This document shows, piece after piece, positions 7,464 to 14,500 of a DNA stretch of 16,113 nucleotides (position 1 is its first letter; every line of letters starts with the position of its first letter). The position numbers and the translations under genes are program-made. Origin of the DNA: Candidatus Altimarinota bacterium (GTDB lineage Bacteria; Patescibacteriota; Gracilibacteria; UBA4473); contig JALWQU010000106.1 of NCBI GenBank assembly GCA_026982915.1, forward strand, positions 1 to 16,113, given 5' to 3'. The notes under the pieces were generated by a model that did no database searches, was not told the DNA's origin, and worked only from the letters and a program-made list of their open reading frames with translations.

Positions 7464-7540
7464 GGGCGTGTAGCTCAGCTGGTTAGAGCGCGTCTCTGAT
7501 AAGGACGAGGTCCCAAGTTCAAGTCTTGGCATGCCCACCA
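7464..7540 (+). tRNA. tRNA-Ile (anticodon GAU), CCA encoded
   Basis: A 77-nt cloverleaf. The acceptor stem GGGCGTG pairs with CATGCCC (one G-T pair), the D arm is GCTC...GAGC with AGCTGGTTA, and the anticodon stem CGTCT/GGACG holds the loop CTGATAA with anticodon GAT. The T arm is CCAAG/CTTGG with TTCAAGT. Discriminator A is followed by an encoded CCA. GAU reads AUC and AUU. It has its own promoter upstream and terminator downstream and is not next to rRNA genes, unlike tRNA-Ile in many rrn operons. Confidence 0.97.
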
Positions 7541-7544
7541 TTAC

Positions 7545-7580
7545 AAAAAACCATTCCTTAAGAGAAATGGTCTTTTTTTT
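7545..7580. terminator. bidirectional terminator between tRNA-Ile and the RCC1 cluster
   Basis: ACCATT (7550-7555) pairs with AATGGT (7566-7571) around a 10-base loop, with A6 on the left and T8 on the right. The stem is short, but the tracts and the position between convergent transcripts (tRNA plus, RCC1 genes minus) support a terminator for both strands. Confidence 0.75.
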
Positions 7581-7593
7581 AGAAAAGTTATTT

Positions 7594-9474
7594 TTAGTCT
7601 GGAGGACCACCTCCGACGTCTGGAGGACCACCACAAGTAGGCACTTCAATAGTTTCACAGATATTTTCTATATTGGCGACTCGTGTATTCGGCGTTAATT
7701 GATTGTTATAGGTGTTCCCATTTCCCAGCTGACCAATACCCCCCAATCCCCAACATATAGCCGTGTCATCCATGAGAATTCCACAGGTGTGATAGCCATT
7801 GATTGAAACTGTTTTGAATCGTTCATTTCCAGCAACAAATACGGGTGTAGTATGAGACTGAGTTGTTCCCTCTCCTAGTTGACCATAAGTATTAGTTCCC
7901 CAACATTTTATACGATTATCCACCAAGACAGCACATGTCGCGCTAATACCTACCGAGAGATCTATTGTATTATTAATACCCGAAACTAATACAGGCGTAG
8001 CTGAATTGGTAGTACTATCTCCTGGGTATGTCCCCCAACACTTTATGGCTCCTGTTGTAAGAATTGCACAGCCTCTACTTGTTGTACCACTAACAATGGT
8101 AGCATCGGTAATACTAGGCGTTAACTCCGTAGCAATTACCCCAGATCCCCAACATTTAACCGTACCGCTATCGACGGCACAACTTACAGACAATGAATCG
8201 GGGTTACTACTAATACCCATAATATCATTAATACTGCCTCCACCCGTACACTTGACGCCAGCATCTGTAAAAGAAAAACAGGTTCCTGTATTACTCAAAG
8301 AAATATCTTTTATATTTTCTAATCCTTCCACCAATACAGGCGTTAACTGATTGCCACTGCCTGCTGTATAATGGAGTTGCCCACTACTATTAGATCCCCA
8401 ACATCGGGCTGTTCCATTATTCAAAAGCGCACAAGAGTGGCTACTAGAAGTAACAACCTTCTTTACATCAGACAATCCTGATACCGCAATCGGATATGGG
8501 TTTTTATCGGGTCCATTGAGTTTTGTTCCAACACCTAGTTGCCCATAAAAATTATCTCCCCAACACTTAGCGGAACCATCACTTAGGGAAGCGCAGGTAT
8601 GTTCCCCTCCTGTTGAAATAGTTACGACCTTAATAGACTCCCAACCATTATAAACATTAGTGGTATCATTATTTATCGTGGTTGGTGGCGTTGTTGTTCC
8701 ACCTCCGGTCGTCGTAGAGGGAGCTGTTGCTACAATCTGTTGGTCGACATACCATTTAGTGGCTAGGTGCTCATCTTTTGTAGGATTATGAGCGGACACA
8801 TTGCCTTGTACTTCAAGTTTTTCAATTGGATCTGGTATGCCGATACCAATGTCACCATTTTCACTAATAGTGAAAAGTTGTGTATTCCCAGCTCGCCCAA
8901 TATTAAAATCAATTCCAGCATCAATTCCCCAATAGGAAGTACTATCGGTTCCATCTCCAATAGCTATATCATAATTACTCGTAGGAACCCATGTTCGGTT
9001 GCCCTCACTAATAACGAGTGGTGTAAGTGTCCCTGTTTTATGAATTTCAAGTTTTCCTACAGGCTCACTCGTACCAATTCCCACATTCATCTCATCTGTA
9101 GCGATATCAGAATCTCCATAATAAATACCGAGTTCCCCAGAAATCCATTTTCCAAACTCAACCAAAACATTATCCTTATAAAGATCCCCATCAAAGTTAA
9201 TATCACCTGCTACATCAAGTGTTTTTTCTGGTGTCCCGGTGAAAATACCAAACAAATCATCATCAGGACTTTTGGGAGTTTGATTGTCATTGTGTGAAAT
9301 CCCGCGAAGGATATCAACAATGACATTTACCTCATTGGGGGTTAAGAAATCCCCCATGACCTTTACCGGGAAAGGGACCCCATCTTTTGTATTATCCACC
9401 GTATTAAGTGTCGCATAAGTTACCAATGGAAGCCATAATCCGAGTAAAATGAGGATCGTATTTCGTAATTTCAT
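7594..9474 (-). CDS. secreted RCC1-type seven-bladed propeller protein with fibre-like stalk (paralog 1)
   Basis: 626 aa. Residues 1-21 form a signal peptide (hydrophobic core ILILLGLWLPLV, likely cut after TYA). Residues ~22-250 are a stalk: GDFLTPNEVNVIVDILRGI, then three related GIGTxxPxxKLEVxG-type units (about 74-96, 129-150, 207-228) and HLATKWYVDQQI, a motif familiar from phage tail fibres. After a Thr/Pro/Gly linker, residues ~278-600 hold seven RCC1-like blades of the HTCAxLxDGxxKCWGxNxxGQLGxG type, with Cys pairs 294/304, 348/358, 399/409, 432/441, 469/479, 514/524 and 564/574. There is no Cys before 294, so the pairs are probably disulphides outside the cell. A last pair (C606, C614) precedes a duplicated GGPPD tail. 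Likely a surface or secreted interaction protein; partner unknown. Third gene of the paralog array. Confidence 0.9.
   Translation of the reverse strand: MKLRNTILILLGLWLPLVTYATLNTVDNTKDGVPFPVKVMGDFLTPNEVNVIVDILRGISHNDNQTPKSPDDDLFGIFTGTPEKTLDVAGDINFDGDLYKDNVLVEFGKWISGELGIYYGDSDIATDEMNVGIGTSEPVGKLEIHKTGTLTPLVISEGNRTWVPTSNYDIAIGDGTDSTSYWGIDAGIDFNIGRAGNTQLFTISENGDIGIGIPDPIEKLEVQGNVSAHNPTKDEHLATKWYVDQQIVATAPSTTTGGGTTTPPTTINNDTTNVYNGWESIKVVTISTGGEHTCASLSDGSAKCWGDNFYGQLGVGTKLNGPDKNPYPIAVSGLSDVKKVVTSSSHSCALLNNGTARCWGSNSSGQLHYTAGSGNQLTPVLVEGLENIKDISLSNTGTCFSFTDAGVKCTGGGSINDIMGISSNPDSLSVSCAVDSGTVKCWGSGVIATELTPSITDATIVSGTTSRGCAILTTGAIKCWGTYPGDSTTNSATPVLVSGINNTIDLSVGISATCAVLVDNRIKCWGTNTYGQLGEGTTQSHTTPVFVAGNERFKTVSINGYHTCGILMDDTAICWGLGGIGQLGNGNTYNNQLTPNTRVANIENICETIEVPTCGGPPDVGGGPPD
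7597..7638 (-). repeat. in-frame 21-bp tandem duplication in paralog 1 tail
   Basis: The 15-bp sequence GTCTGGAGGACCACC (plus strand) occurs at 7597-7611 and again at 7618-7632, a period of 21 bp or seven codons. It yields the repeated GGPPD at the C-terminus. The other two paralogs lack this tail. Confidence 0.8.
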
Positions 9475-9556
9475 AGTATAAGTATTTATATTTTAATTAT
9501 TAATCTTTATTAAGGGTGTTAGCCTCCTCAGCCTACCTAAATCAACATCACTTGAT

Positions 9557-10780
9557 CTAGATATTACAAGAATCATCAACATCGGCAACCCCCACGGGGT
9601 AGTACTGATTATTGGTTGTATTTCTGTTACCCAAAGAGCCATATTCGGCACGTCCCCAACAAGCAATACGGTCCTCCGTATCAATACCACAAGTATGGTC
9701 ACCTCCTGCAGAAACAGCTTTAAAAGCAAACTCACTTGGAACTAGTATAGGAGTATTTATACTAGTCTGAGTCCCATTTCCAAGTTGTCCATAACTATTA
9801 CGCCCCCAACATTTCATCGTATTATTGGCGAGCGTGGCGCAAGTATGATAACTTCCTGCTGATATAGCCGTAGCACTATTTATACCGGTTACAGTAATAG
9901 GGGTACTAGAATTATTATAGGTGCCATCTCCTAGCTGACCATAAGAATTCAGTCCCCAACATTTAACACCGCCTGTTGATAGTAAGGCACAACTATGAAC
10001 TCCTCCCGATGAAACACTTGTAGCATTTGTGATACTAGGAGAGAGTGGTGTGGCTATTGGATTATTTATATCATTCCAACATTTAACAATCTGATTATCA
10101 AGAACACAGGTTTTTACCCCTATCGTTAGTGAGCTTATTGTCCCCGACAAACCACTAACCATAACCCCTTGATTATGATTCCGATCAAAACATTTTACTT
10201 CATCAGTATTAAGCATTGCAAAGCAGACTGTATCCCTTCCTATCGCCATAGTTTTAACCGCCGGTAGCCCGGTTATCAGGACAGGACTCAGCTGATACTC
10301 CCAACTGTTATAGTGTGTAGCATCTACAATAGACACATCCCCCCAACATTTCACGGTGTGATCTACAAGTAAGGCACAAGATAATGTACCATCTGTTTGT
10401 ACATCAACAACATCAATAAGACCTTGTATGGATTTAGGATAAGGGTTGTTTTCAACCTGATAAGACCTACCTCCAACTCCCAATTGCCCATATTCATTAG
10501 GACCCCAGCACTGAACCGTCCCTTCCTCTAAAACAGCACAGGTATTACTATTTCCCGTTGAAATAACATCCGCCTTTAGCGGTTGCCAGGTATTGTAAAC
10601 ATTGACCATACTATTGACGGTATTTAAGCCACTATAAGCGGCCTGAGCCGTTACTGTTTTATCGATGTAAATTTTATCTATATTCGTATTTTGATCTAGC
10701 CCTTTATATAAATATATACCACTCCCTCCTCCCAAGAGGATTAACAACGCGAGTGTAACGAATATATAGTTTTTTTTCAT
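9557..10780 (-). CDS. membrane-anchored RCC1-type seven-bladed propeller protein (paralog 2, no stalk)
   Basis: 407 aa from the ATG at 10778-10780. I chose this start because it gives a classic MKKN plus hydrophobic segment (residues ~5-24); a start at 10810 would put ten unrelated residues ahead of it. No clear signal-peptidase site follows GIYLYKGLDQ, so a signal anchor is likely, though TAQA (43-46) could be cleaved. The propeller begins near residue 62 (VYNTWQPLKA). Seven blades have Cys pairs 81/91, 135/145, 186/197, 225/234, 264/274, 314/324 and 364/374, plus a terminal C405. The fibre-like stalk of the paralogs is absent. Blades 1, 5, 6 and 7 keep the full CWGxNxYGQLGxG signature; blades 3 and 4 are reduced. 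Spacings of 49 and 82 bp to the flanking paralogs suggest an operon. Confidence 0.88.
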   Translation of the reverse strand: MKKNYIFVTLALLILLGGGSGIYLYKGLDQNTNIDKIYIDKTVTAQAAYSGLNTVNSMVNVYNTWQPLKADVISTGNSNTCAVLEEGTVQCWGPNEYGQLGVGGRSYQVENNPYPKSIQGLIDVVDVQTDGTLSCALLVDHTVKCWGDVSIVDATHYNSWEYQLSPVLITGLPAVKTMAIGRDTVCFAMLNTDEVKCFDRNHNQGVMVSGLSGTISSLTIGVKTCVLDNQIVKCWNDINNPIATPLSPSITNATSVSSGGVHSCALLSTGGVKCWGLNSYGQLGDGTYNNSSTPITVTGINSATAISAGSYHTCATLANNTMKCWGRNSYGQLGNGTQTSINTPILVPSEFAFKAVSAGGDHTCGIDTEDRIACWGRAEYGSLGNRNTTNNQYYPVGVADVDDSCNI

Positions 10781-10829
10781 TGTATTATTGCATAAAAGGC
10801 TATCAGACAAGTCCTTCAGGTCCAGTATT

Positions 10830-12734
10830 CTAGTTCAGTAAAGGACAAGAATTTTTTTGATCAGTAACCTTAACTGGATAAAATTGATTGTTAGTGGAAT
10901 TACTATTACCTAGCCGTCCTTCACTAGCATCCCCCCAACAAACAGCCGTATCATCGACTAAAATACCACAGATGTGATCCGATCCAGCTGATATTTCCTT
11001 AAACTGATTCCCACCACCAACAAGTGCTGGTGGCGTATATAAGTCCCAGCAAGAGACCGATTTATCAGTCAATAAAGCGCATCCAAAATCATTTGTACCA
11101 GAAACTTTCATAGCCGTACTTATTTCTGGCATAATAGTCCCTGTTAAACAATCAACCATCCCTGTCTGTGAAACAAAACACCCCTCGCTCATAGAAATAA
11201 TACCATTTACAGGAATATTACCAAGACGCATTCCAGCGCTATTAGTAGGATTTAAGCTTATAGGAGAAACCGCCGTATAGGGTGTAGCGGATTCTGTATG
11301 CCAACACTTAGTGTTACCATTGGTATCAACCGAACACCCTCCAAAAATACCTGTAAGCCCCAGCATCAAATTATCATCAATTCCTACGATAGGCGTCAGC
11401 GTTGGCATGCCTAGCTGAGGTGCTTCATAGGAAGTACCAAGGCATTTAATACCTCCAGACAAAAAAGAGAAACAAGTTTGATTAGATATTATGTCTATCG
11501 ATTTAACATCACTCAGAGTTTTGATAAAAACAGGCGTAAGTTGCACCCCTTGATAAGTACTATAAGGGTAAGCCCCTGAAGCAAAATTTGCCCCCCAACA
11601 CCAAACCGTATGATCAGCCTTAAGCGCACAAACACTCGAATTTCCAACTTCAATATCGATGACATCCTTAAGTCCTTGTACCGCAATAGGAGAAGAGGCT
11701 GAAGCTTCATAAAAACGATCACCACCACCCAACTGACCAAATCCATTATCACCCCAACACTTAACGGTCCCATCGGTAAGCACCGCACAGGTATTATTAC
11801 CCCCTGCCGATATAGCCTTTACCTTTAGAGGATTCCAATCATTAAAACTATTGAGCGTTGTATTATTCACCGTTCCACCTCCTCCACTATTTCCTACATA
11901 ATTCAAGGCAATTTCTGACTGCTCAGAAACACGCTGATCTACGTACCATTTTGTCGCCAAGTGTTCATCTTCCGTTGGATCATCCGCCACCACATTCCCA
12001 TTAACCACGAGTAGCTCTTCTTTTATTGGTGTGGCCCCAATTCCAATATTCCCATTCGCATCAATTCTGAAAAGGTTTCTATTAGCCGCCTTTCCAATAC
12101 TAAAAAGATTTCCCGCTTTAATCCCCCAATAAGCATTTGAGCTCGTTCCATCACCAATAGCCACATCATATTCATCTAGTGGTTTCCAGTTACGGTTCCC
12201 TTTACTTACGACTAAGGGCGTAATATCGCCGGTCCTCTGCACCTCAACCGTCCCAATCGGTGAACTAGTCCCGATTCCAACACGTCGCCCAAATGATTCA
12301 TCATCAACCCCATAATGAAGTCCTAAAGTAGAAGATATCCAGTGCCCAAACTCCACTAAAATATTATTTTTATAAAGATTATCCCTAAAATTAAGGTCTC
12401 CATTCACATCAAGTGTCTTATCTGGCGAATTTGTTAGAATTCCTAGTTTATCATCAGAAACCGTATGCGTGTCATTGTCGTCATGATAAATGCCTCGCAA
12501 AACCTCTACAATGGTATTCGCCTCATCCGTGGTCAAATAATCACCATTTACCTTTTTAGGAATGGGTTCTCCGTTAACCCTGTCCACACTTTTTCCGAAG
12601 CTTTTCACTGAAGAAGCTGGTGGTACAAATGGATTTTCATTCACCTCTTGCGCAAAAACAACACTTGTCATCGAGCAAACCAAAACCGCCCCCAAGAAGC
12701 CGTTTAGTATTCGAATAAAAGATCTTCTTTCCAT
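10830..12734 (-). CDS. secreted RCC1-type seven-bladed propeller protein with fibre-like stalk (paralog 3)
   Basis: 634 aa. The signal peptide MERRSFIRILNGFLGAVLVC continues to SVVFA, with probable cleavage before QEV. The stalk (~30-285) contains GDYLTTDEANTIVEVLRGI, NSPDKTLDVNGDL, RVGIGTSSPIGTVEV, GIGATPIKEELLVVNGNV and HLATKWYVDQRV, aligning throughout with paralog 1. After a GGGG linker the propeller (~297-625) has Cys pairs 316/326, 369/379, 421/431, 467/477, 519/529, 552/562 and 589/599, plus a terminal C630. Blades 4-6 have lost most of the GQLG signature while keeping their cysteines. It is the first gene of the array and its ATG directly follows an A-rich stretch without a Shine-Dalgarno. 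Probably displayed on or released from the cell surface. Confidence 0.9.
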   Translation of the reverse strand: MERRSFIRILNGFLGAVLVCSMTSVVFAQEVNENPFVPPASSVKSFGKSVDRVNGEPIPKKVNGDYLTTDEANTIVEVLRGIYHDDNDTHTVSDDKLGILTNSPDKTLDVNGDLNFRDNLYKNNILVEFGHWISSTLGLHYGVDDESFGRRVGIGTSSPIGTVEVQRTGDITPLVVSKGNRNWKPLDEYDVAIGDGTSSNAYWGIKAGNLFSIGKAANRNLFRIDANGNIGIGATPIKEELLVVNGNVVADDPTEDEHLATKWYVDQRVSEQSEIALNYVGNSGGGGTVNNTTLNSFNDWNPLKVKAISAGGNNTCAVLTDGTVKCWGDNGFGQLGGGDRFYEASASSPIAVQGLKDVIDIEVGNSSVCALKADHTVWCWGANFASGAYPYSTYQGVQLTPVFIKTLSDVKSIDIISNQTCFSFLSGGIKCLGTSYEAPQLGMPTLTPIVGIDDNLMLGLTGIFGGCSVDTNGNTKCWHTESATPYTAVSPISLNPTNSAGMRLGNIPVNGIISMSEGCFVSQTGMVDCLTGTIMPEISTAMKVSGTNDFGCALLTDKSVSCWDLYTPPALVGGGNQFKEISAGSDHICGILVDDTAVCWGDASEGRLGNSNSTNNQFYPVKVTDQKNSCPLLN

Positions 12735-12741
12735 TTTTTTA

Positions 12742-12771
12742 TTTATATATTATGGCTTTCATAGCGCTTAA
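12742..12771 (-). promoter_or_regulatory. possible promoter of the RCC1 array
   Basis: On the minus strand TATAAA (12747-12742) lies seven bases before the ATG of paralog 3. TTAAGC (12771-12766) sits 18 bp upstream as a weak -35 candidate and overlaps one arm of the inverted repeat. If used, the transcript would be essentially leaderless. The -35 match is only three of six bases, so this is tentative. Confidence 0.3.
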
Positions 12772-12791
12772 CGAGATTACCTCTGTTAAGC
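12766..12791. repeat. inverted repeat in divergent intergenic region (possible operator)
   Basis: Arms GCTTAACGAG (12766-12775) and CTC-T-GTTAAGC (12781-12791) pair over ten bases with one bulged T, around the 5-base loop ATTAC. There is no T tract, so it is not a standard terminator. It lies between the divergent RCC1 array and the DUF1622 gene, where an operator would be expected. Confidence 0.55.
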
Positions 12792-12874
12792 AAAACACCT
12801 GTATCATAGCCCACTATACCCTAAATACGAAAAACAACGATATATTTTTACTTTCAAAAACATGTTTTTTATGT

Positions 12875-12886
12875 TACAATATCCTG
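12875..12886 (+). promoter_or_regulatory. -10 element of a probable leaderless promoter for the DUF1622 gene
   Basis: TACAAT (12875-12880) matches the -10 consensus at five of six positions and ends six bases before the ATG at 12887. Transcription would then begin at or next to the start codon. TTTCAA (12852-12857), 17 bp upstream, is a weak -35 candidate. Confidence 0.45.
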
Positions 12887-13255
12887 ATGCATTATATTTT
12901 TGAGGCTATTAACACCATTTCCTTTATCGTCGGCTTGGTCGGAATTTTTATCATTCTGGTCGGGGCCGCCAAGGGATTTTATCGATTTATACGAAACAAT
13001 ACGGGGCTTCGAGAAATTCGGTTAGAACTAGGTTCACATACGATTCTTGGTTTAGATTTTCTCGTCGGAAAAGATATCATTGATACCTTATTACTCGGAA
13101 CAGAAAGTGAATCGGAGGTTTACACCCACTTAATCGGGCTTTTCTCGGTCGTGATTATTCGGATTATTCTGACTTATTTCACGGGGAAAGAACTTCGGGA
13201 GATCGAGGCGATTGTAGCCAAAGGGAAACTCTATAAAACACAAAATAAAAAATAA
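12887..13255 (+). CDS. DUF1622 family membrane protein
   Basis: 122 aa from the ATG at 12887. An in-frame upstream start at 12752 exists, but the extra 45 residues overlap the divergent promoter region and are not family-like. The protein matches DUF1622: an N-terminal membrane helix (about residues 10-28, ISFIVGLVGIFIILVGAA), a cytoplasmic segment GLREIRLELGSHTILGLDFLVGKDIIDT, and a second helix (about 77-96, HLIGLFSVVIIRIILTYF) followed by GKELREIE. Members are small inner-membrane proteins with two to three helices and no established function. First gene of a plus-strand group; 19 bp separate it from the next gene. Confidence 0.88.
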   Translation: MHYIFEAINTISFIVGLVGIFIILVGAAKGFYRFIRNNTGLREIRLELGSHTILGLDFLVGKDIIDTLLLGTESESEVYTHLIGLFSVVIIRIILTYFTGKELREIEAIVAKGKLYKTQNKK

Positions 13256-13260
13256 ATATT

Positions 13261-13274
13261 TAACCCTCAATAAA
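13261..13274 (+). promoter_or_regulatory. ACCCTCA-N5 pre-start motif (copy 2)
   Basis: TAACCCTCAATAAA immediately precedes the ATG at 13275. With the ATG it is a 17-nt string identical to that before the gene at 14501, although the coding sequences that follow are unrelated. It occupies most of the 19-bp gap after the DUF1622 gene and no Shine-Dalgarno is present. Confidence 0.5.
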
Positions 13275-14480
13275 ATGCCAAAACCTTACCCCCAACCCGA
13301 ATACTCCTCAGAAGTCTGCAGCGTAAATGACACGGCCGAGGAATGCGAAGCCCTAAAAAAACAATTTATCTTGGATAATGTTGAGGTTAGTAAAAGGAGA
13401 GATAATGTTGTCCTTGTAAATATTTCCGACAAACTTGGTCCGCAAGTAGACAAAAATGGATCGGTTATACCGGGTGGAATGGTTTATGTTTTCGATAAAG
13501 GCCATCGAGATATTAATGAAAGACAGTCTGGTCCCATTGAAAATGGAGGTATGGTTTATGCGGGAAATAACTATGGACTTATAACGATTTCTTTTGGCGG
13601 TGTTGAGGTTGTGGTTTACGATGATGGAAGTTTTATAATAGAGCCGATAGACCAAAAAAAGATAATGGTGGCGAATCTGGAGGAAGAAATGAGGTTTGTC
13701 GAGGAGGAAACTTGCGTAAATGTACCAGAAATGAACCAAGAAACCTTTAAACGATTATTTAAAGAATATAAGGATAAACTAAAAGGAAGAACCGATAAAT
13801 ATATTTTCTCAAAAAATGGATACCAATATGAAATGTCAGATTCATTTTCTGGAAAAAATATTATTATAAAAAATAGCGAAGGGTTCGTTATACGAGAGAC
13901 AAATTACTATTTAAATATGTATACAGATAAAATATTTAAAGAGACCTCTCTTGTATCTATGACCGGAGTAGAGCCTAACTATAGTACAAATACTTTTTTT
14001 AAGTATAACTCACTAGGTCAACTAGCCCTTGTTAAGGTTCTTGATTCGTTTCTAAATAATAAGTATAAAATGGATCCTTATCTCGTTATTTATGATTATA
14101 AAGATAATAAATCACAAGATACTACAAAAAATAAAATAGATATTCCTGAAAAAATAAGGTATCAAAATATAGAATATACTTTAAATATAAACCCAAAAGT
14201 TCCTAAGAATAGAATTGCCGAAACCATTCTTGAATCTGGTAAAATATTAAAAATCCCTATTTCCATAGGGGAACAAATAAATGTTGGGGATCCTGAGAGT
14301 TCACCAAATACTGATGAAGCAAAGAATCTTGTTTCTTCATTAATATCAGCAATTCGCTTTTTAAATGAAATCAACATACCTTCAAATATTCAGCCTAATC
14401 CAAAAGAAGTAGATAAATGTAGTGGTGAAACACTCCTTGATGCTTCAAATGAAATGACGGGCTCTTTTACTGAAAAATAG
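13275..14480 (+). CDS. hypothetical protein, AT-rich
   Basis: 401 aa, not recognised. No signal peptide or membrane helix is visible, so a cytoplasmic location is likely. The N-terminal ~155 residues look like a small beta-rich domain, with two GGMVY elements about 25 residues apart (VIPGGMVYVFDKGHRD and ENGGMVYAGNNYG) and a strand series ITISFGGVEVVVYDDGSFII. A Glu-rich segment with C153 follows. The remaining ~245 residues are Lys/Asn/Ile-rich, with an NTFFKYNSLGQLALVKVL stretch resembling a YD-type turn, and end in a polar tail. Base composition falls sharply in the second half: by hand count 14041-14160 is about 21% G+C, against about 65% in 14581-14640 of the next gene. That could mean foreign origin or relaxed selection. 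It shares its start motif with the next gene. Confidence 0.75.
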   Translation: MPKPYPQPEYSSEVCSVNDTAEECEALKKQFILDNVEVSKRRDNVVLVNISDKLGPQVDKNGSVIPGGMVYVFDKGHRDINERQSGPIENGGMVYAGNNYGLITISFGGVEVVVYDDGSFIIEPIDQKKIMVANLEEEMRFVEEETCVNVPEMNQETFKRLFKEYKDKLKGRTDKYIFSKNGYQYEMSDSFSGKNIIIKNSEGFVIRETNYYLNMYTDKIFKETSLVSMTGVEPNYSTNTFFKYNSLGQLALVKVLDSFLNNKYKMDPYLVIYDYKDNKSQDTTKNKIDIPEKIRYQNIEYTLNINPKVPKNRIAETILESGKILKIPISIGEQINVGDPESSPNTDEAKNLVSSLISAIRFLNEINIPSNIQPNPKEVDKCSGETLLDASNEMTGSFTEK

Positions 14481-14486
14481 TTTCCA

Positions 14487-14500
14487 TAACCCTCAATAAA
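14487..14500 (+). promoter_or_regulatory. ACCCTCA-N5 pre-start motif (copy 3)
   Basis: TAACCCTCAATAAA directly precedes the ATG at 14501, identical base for base to the copy before 13275. TTTACT (14466-14471), 16 bp upstream, could be a -35 box, but no comparable element precedes the other plus-strand operon copy. Confidence 0.5.

Noticed and set aside
7452..7658. Minus-strand 68-codon frame with a MPRLELGTSSLSETRSNQLSYTPDFF-like end
   Set aside because: It is antisense to the tRNA-Ile gene and its terminator; such translations are a familiar false-positive class produced by tRNA genes.
8767..9297. 176-codon plus-strand frame inside paralog 1
   Set aside because: Antisense to the signal-bearing, motif-rich stalk; the Ile/Asn/Ser-rich product is explained by the complementary codons.
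7526..11411. Possible attachment-site pair: TTGGCATGCC in the tRNA 3' end (7526-7535) and at 11402-11411
   Set aside because: Only ten bases match, the second copy is inside paralog 3's propeller, and there is no integrase; chance is the simpler explanation.
7677..11850. Recurring CCCCAACA-type words that look like a repeat array
   Set aside because: They are the codons for the CWG core of each RCC1 blade; spacing is irregular and the copies diverge, so this is not a CRISPR or satellite.
12752..12886. Upstream start giving a 167-aa DUF1622 protein
   Set aside because: The extra 45 residues are low-similarity sequence crossing the divergent promoter region and the inverted repeat; the family match begins at the ATG at 12887.
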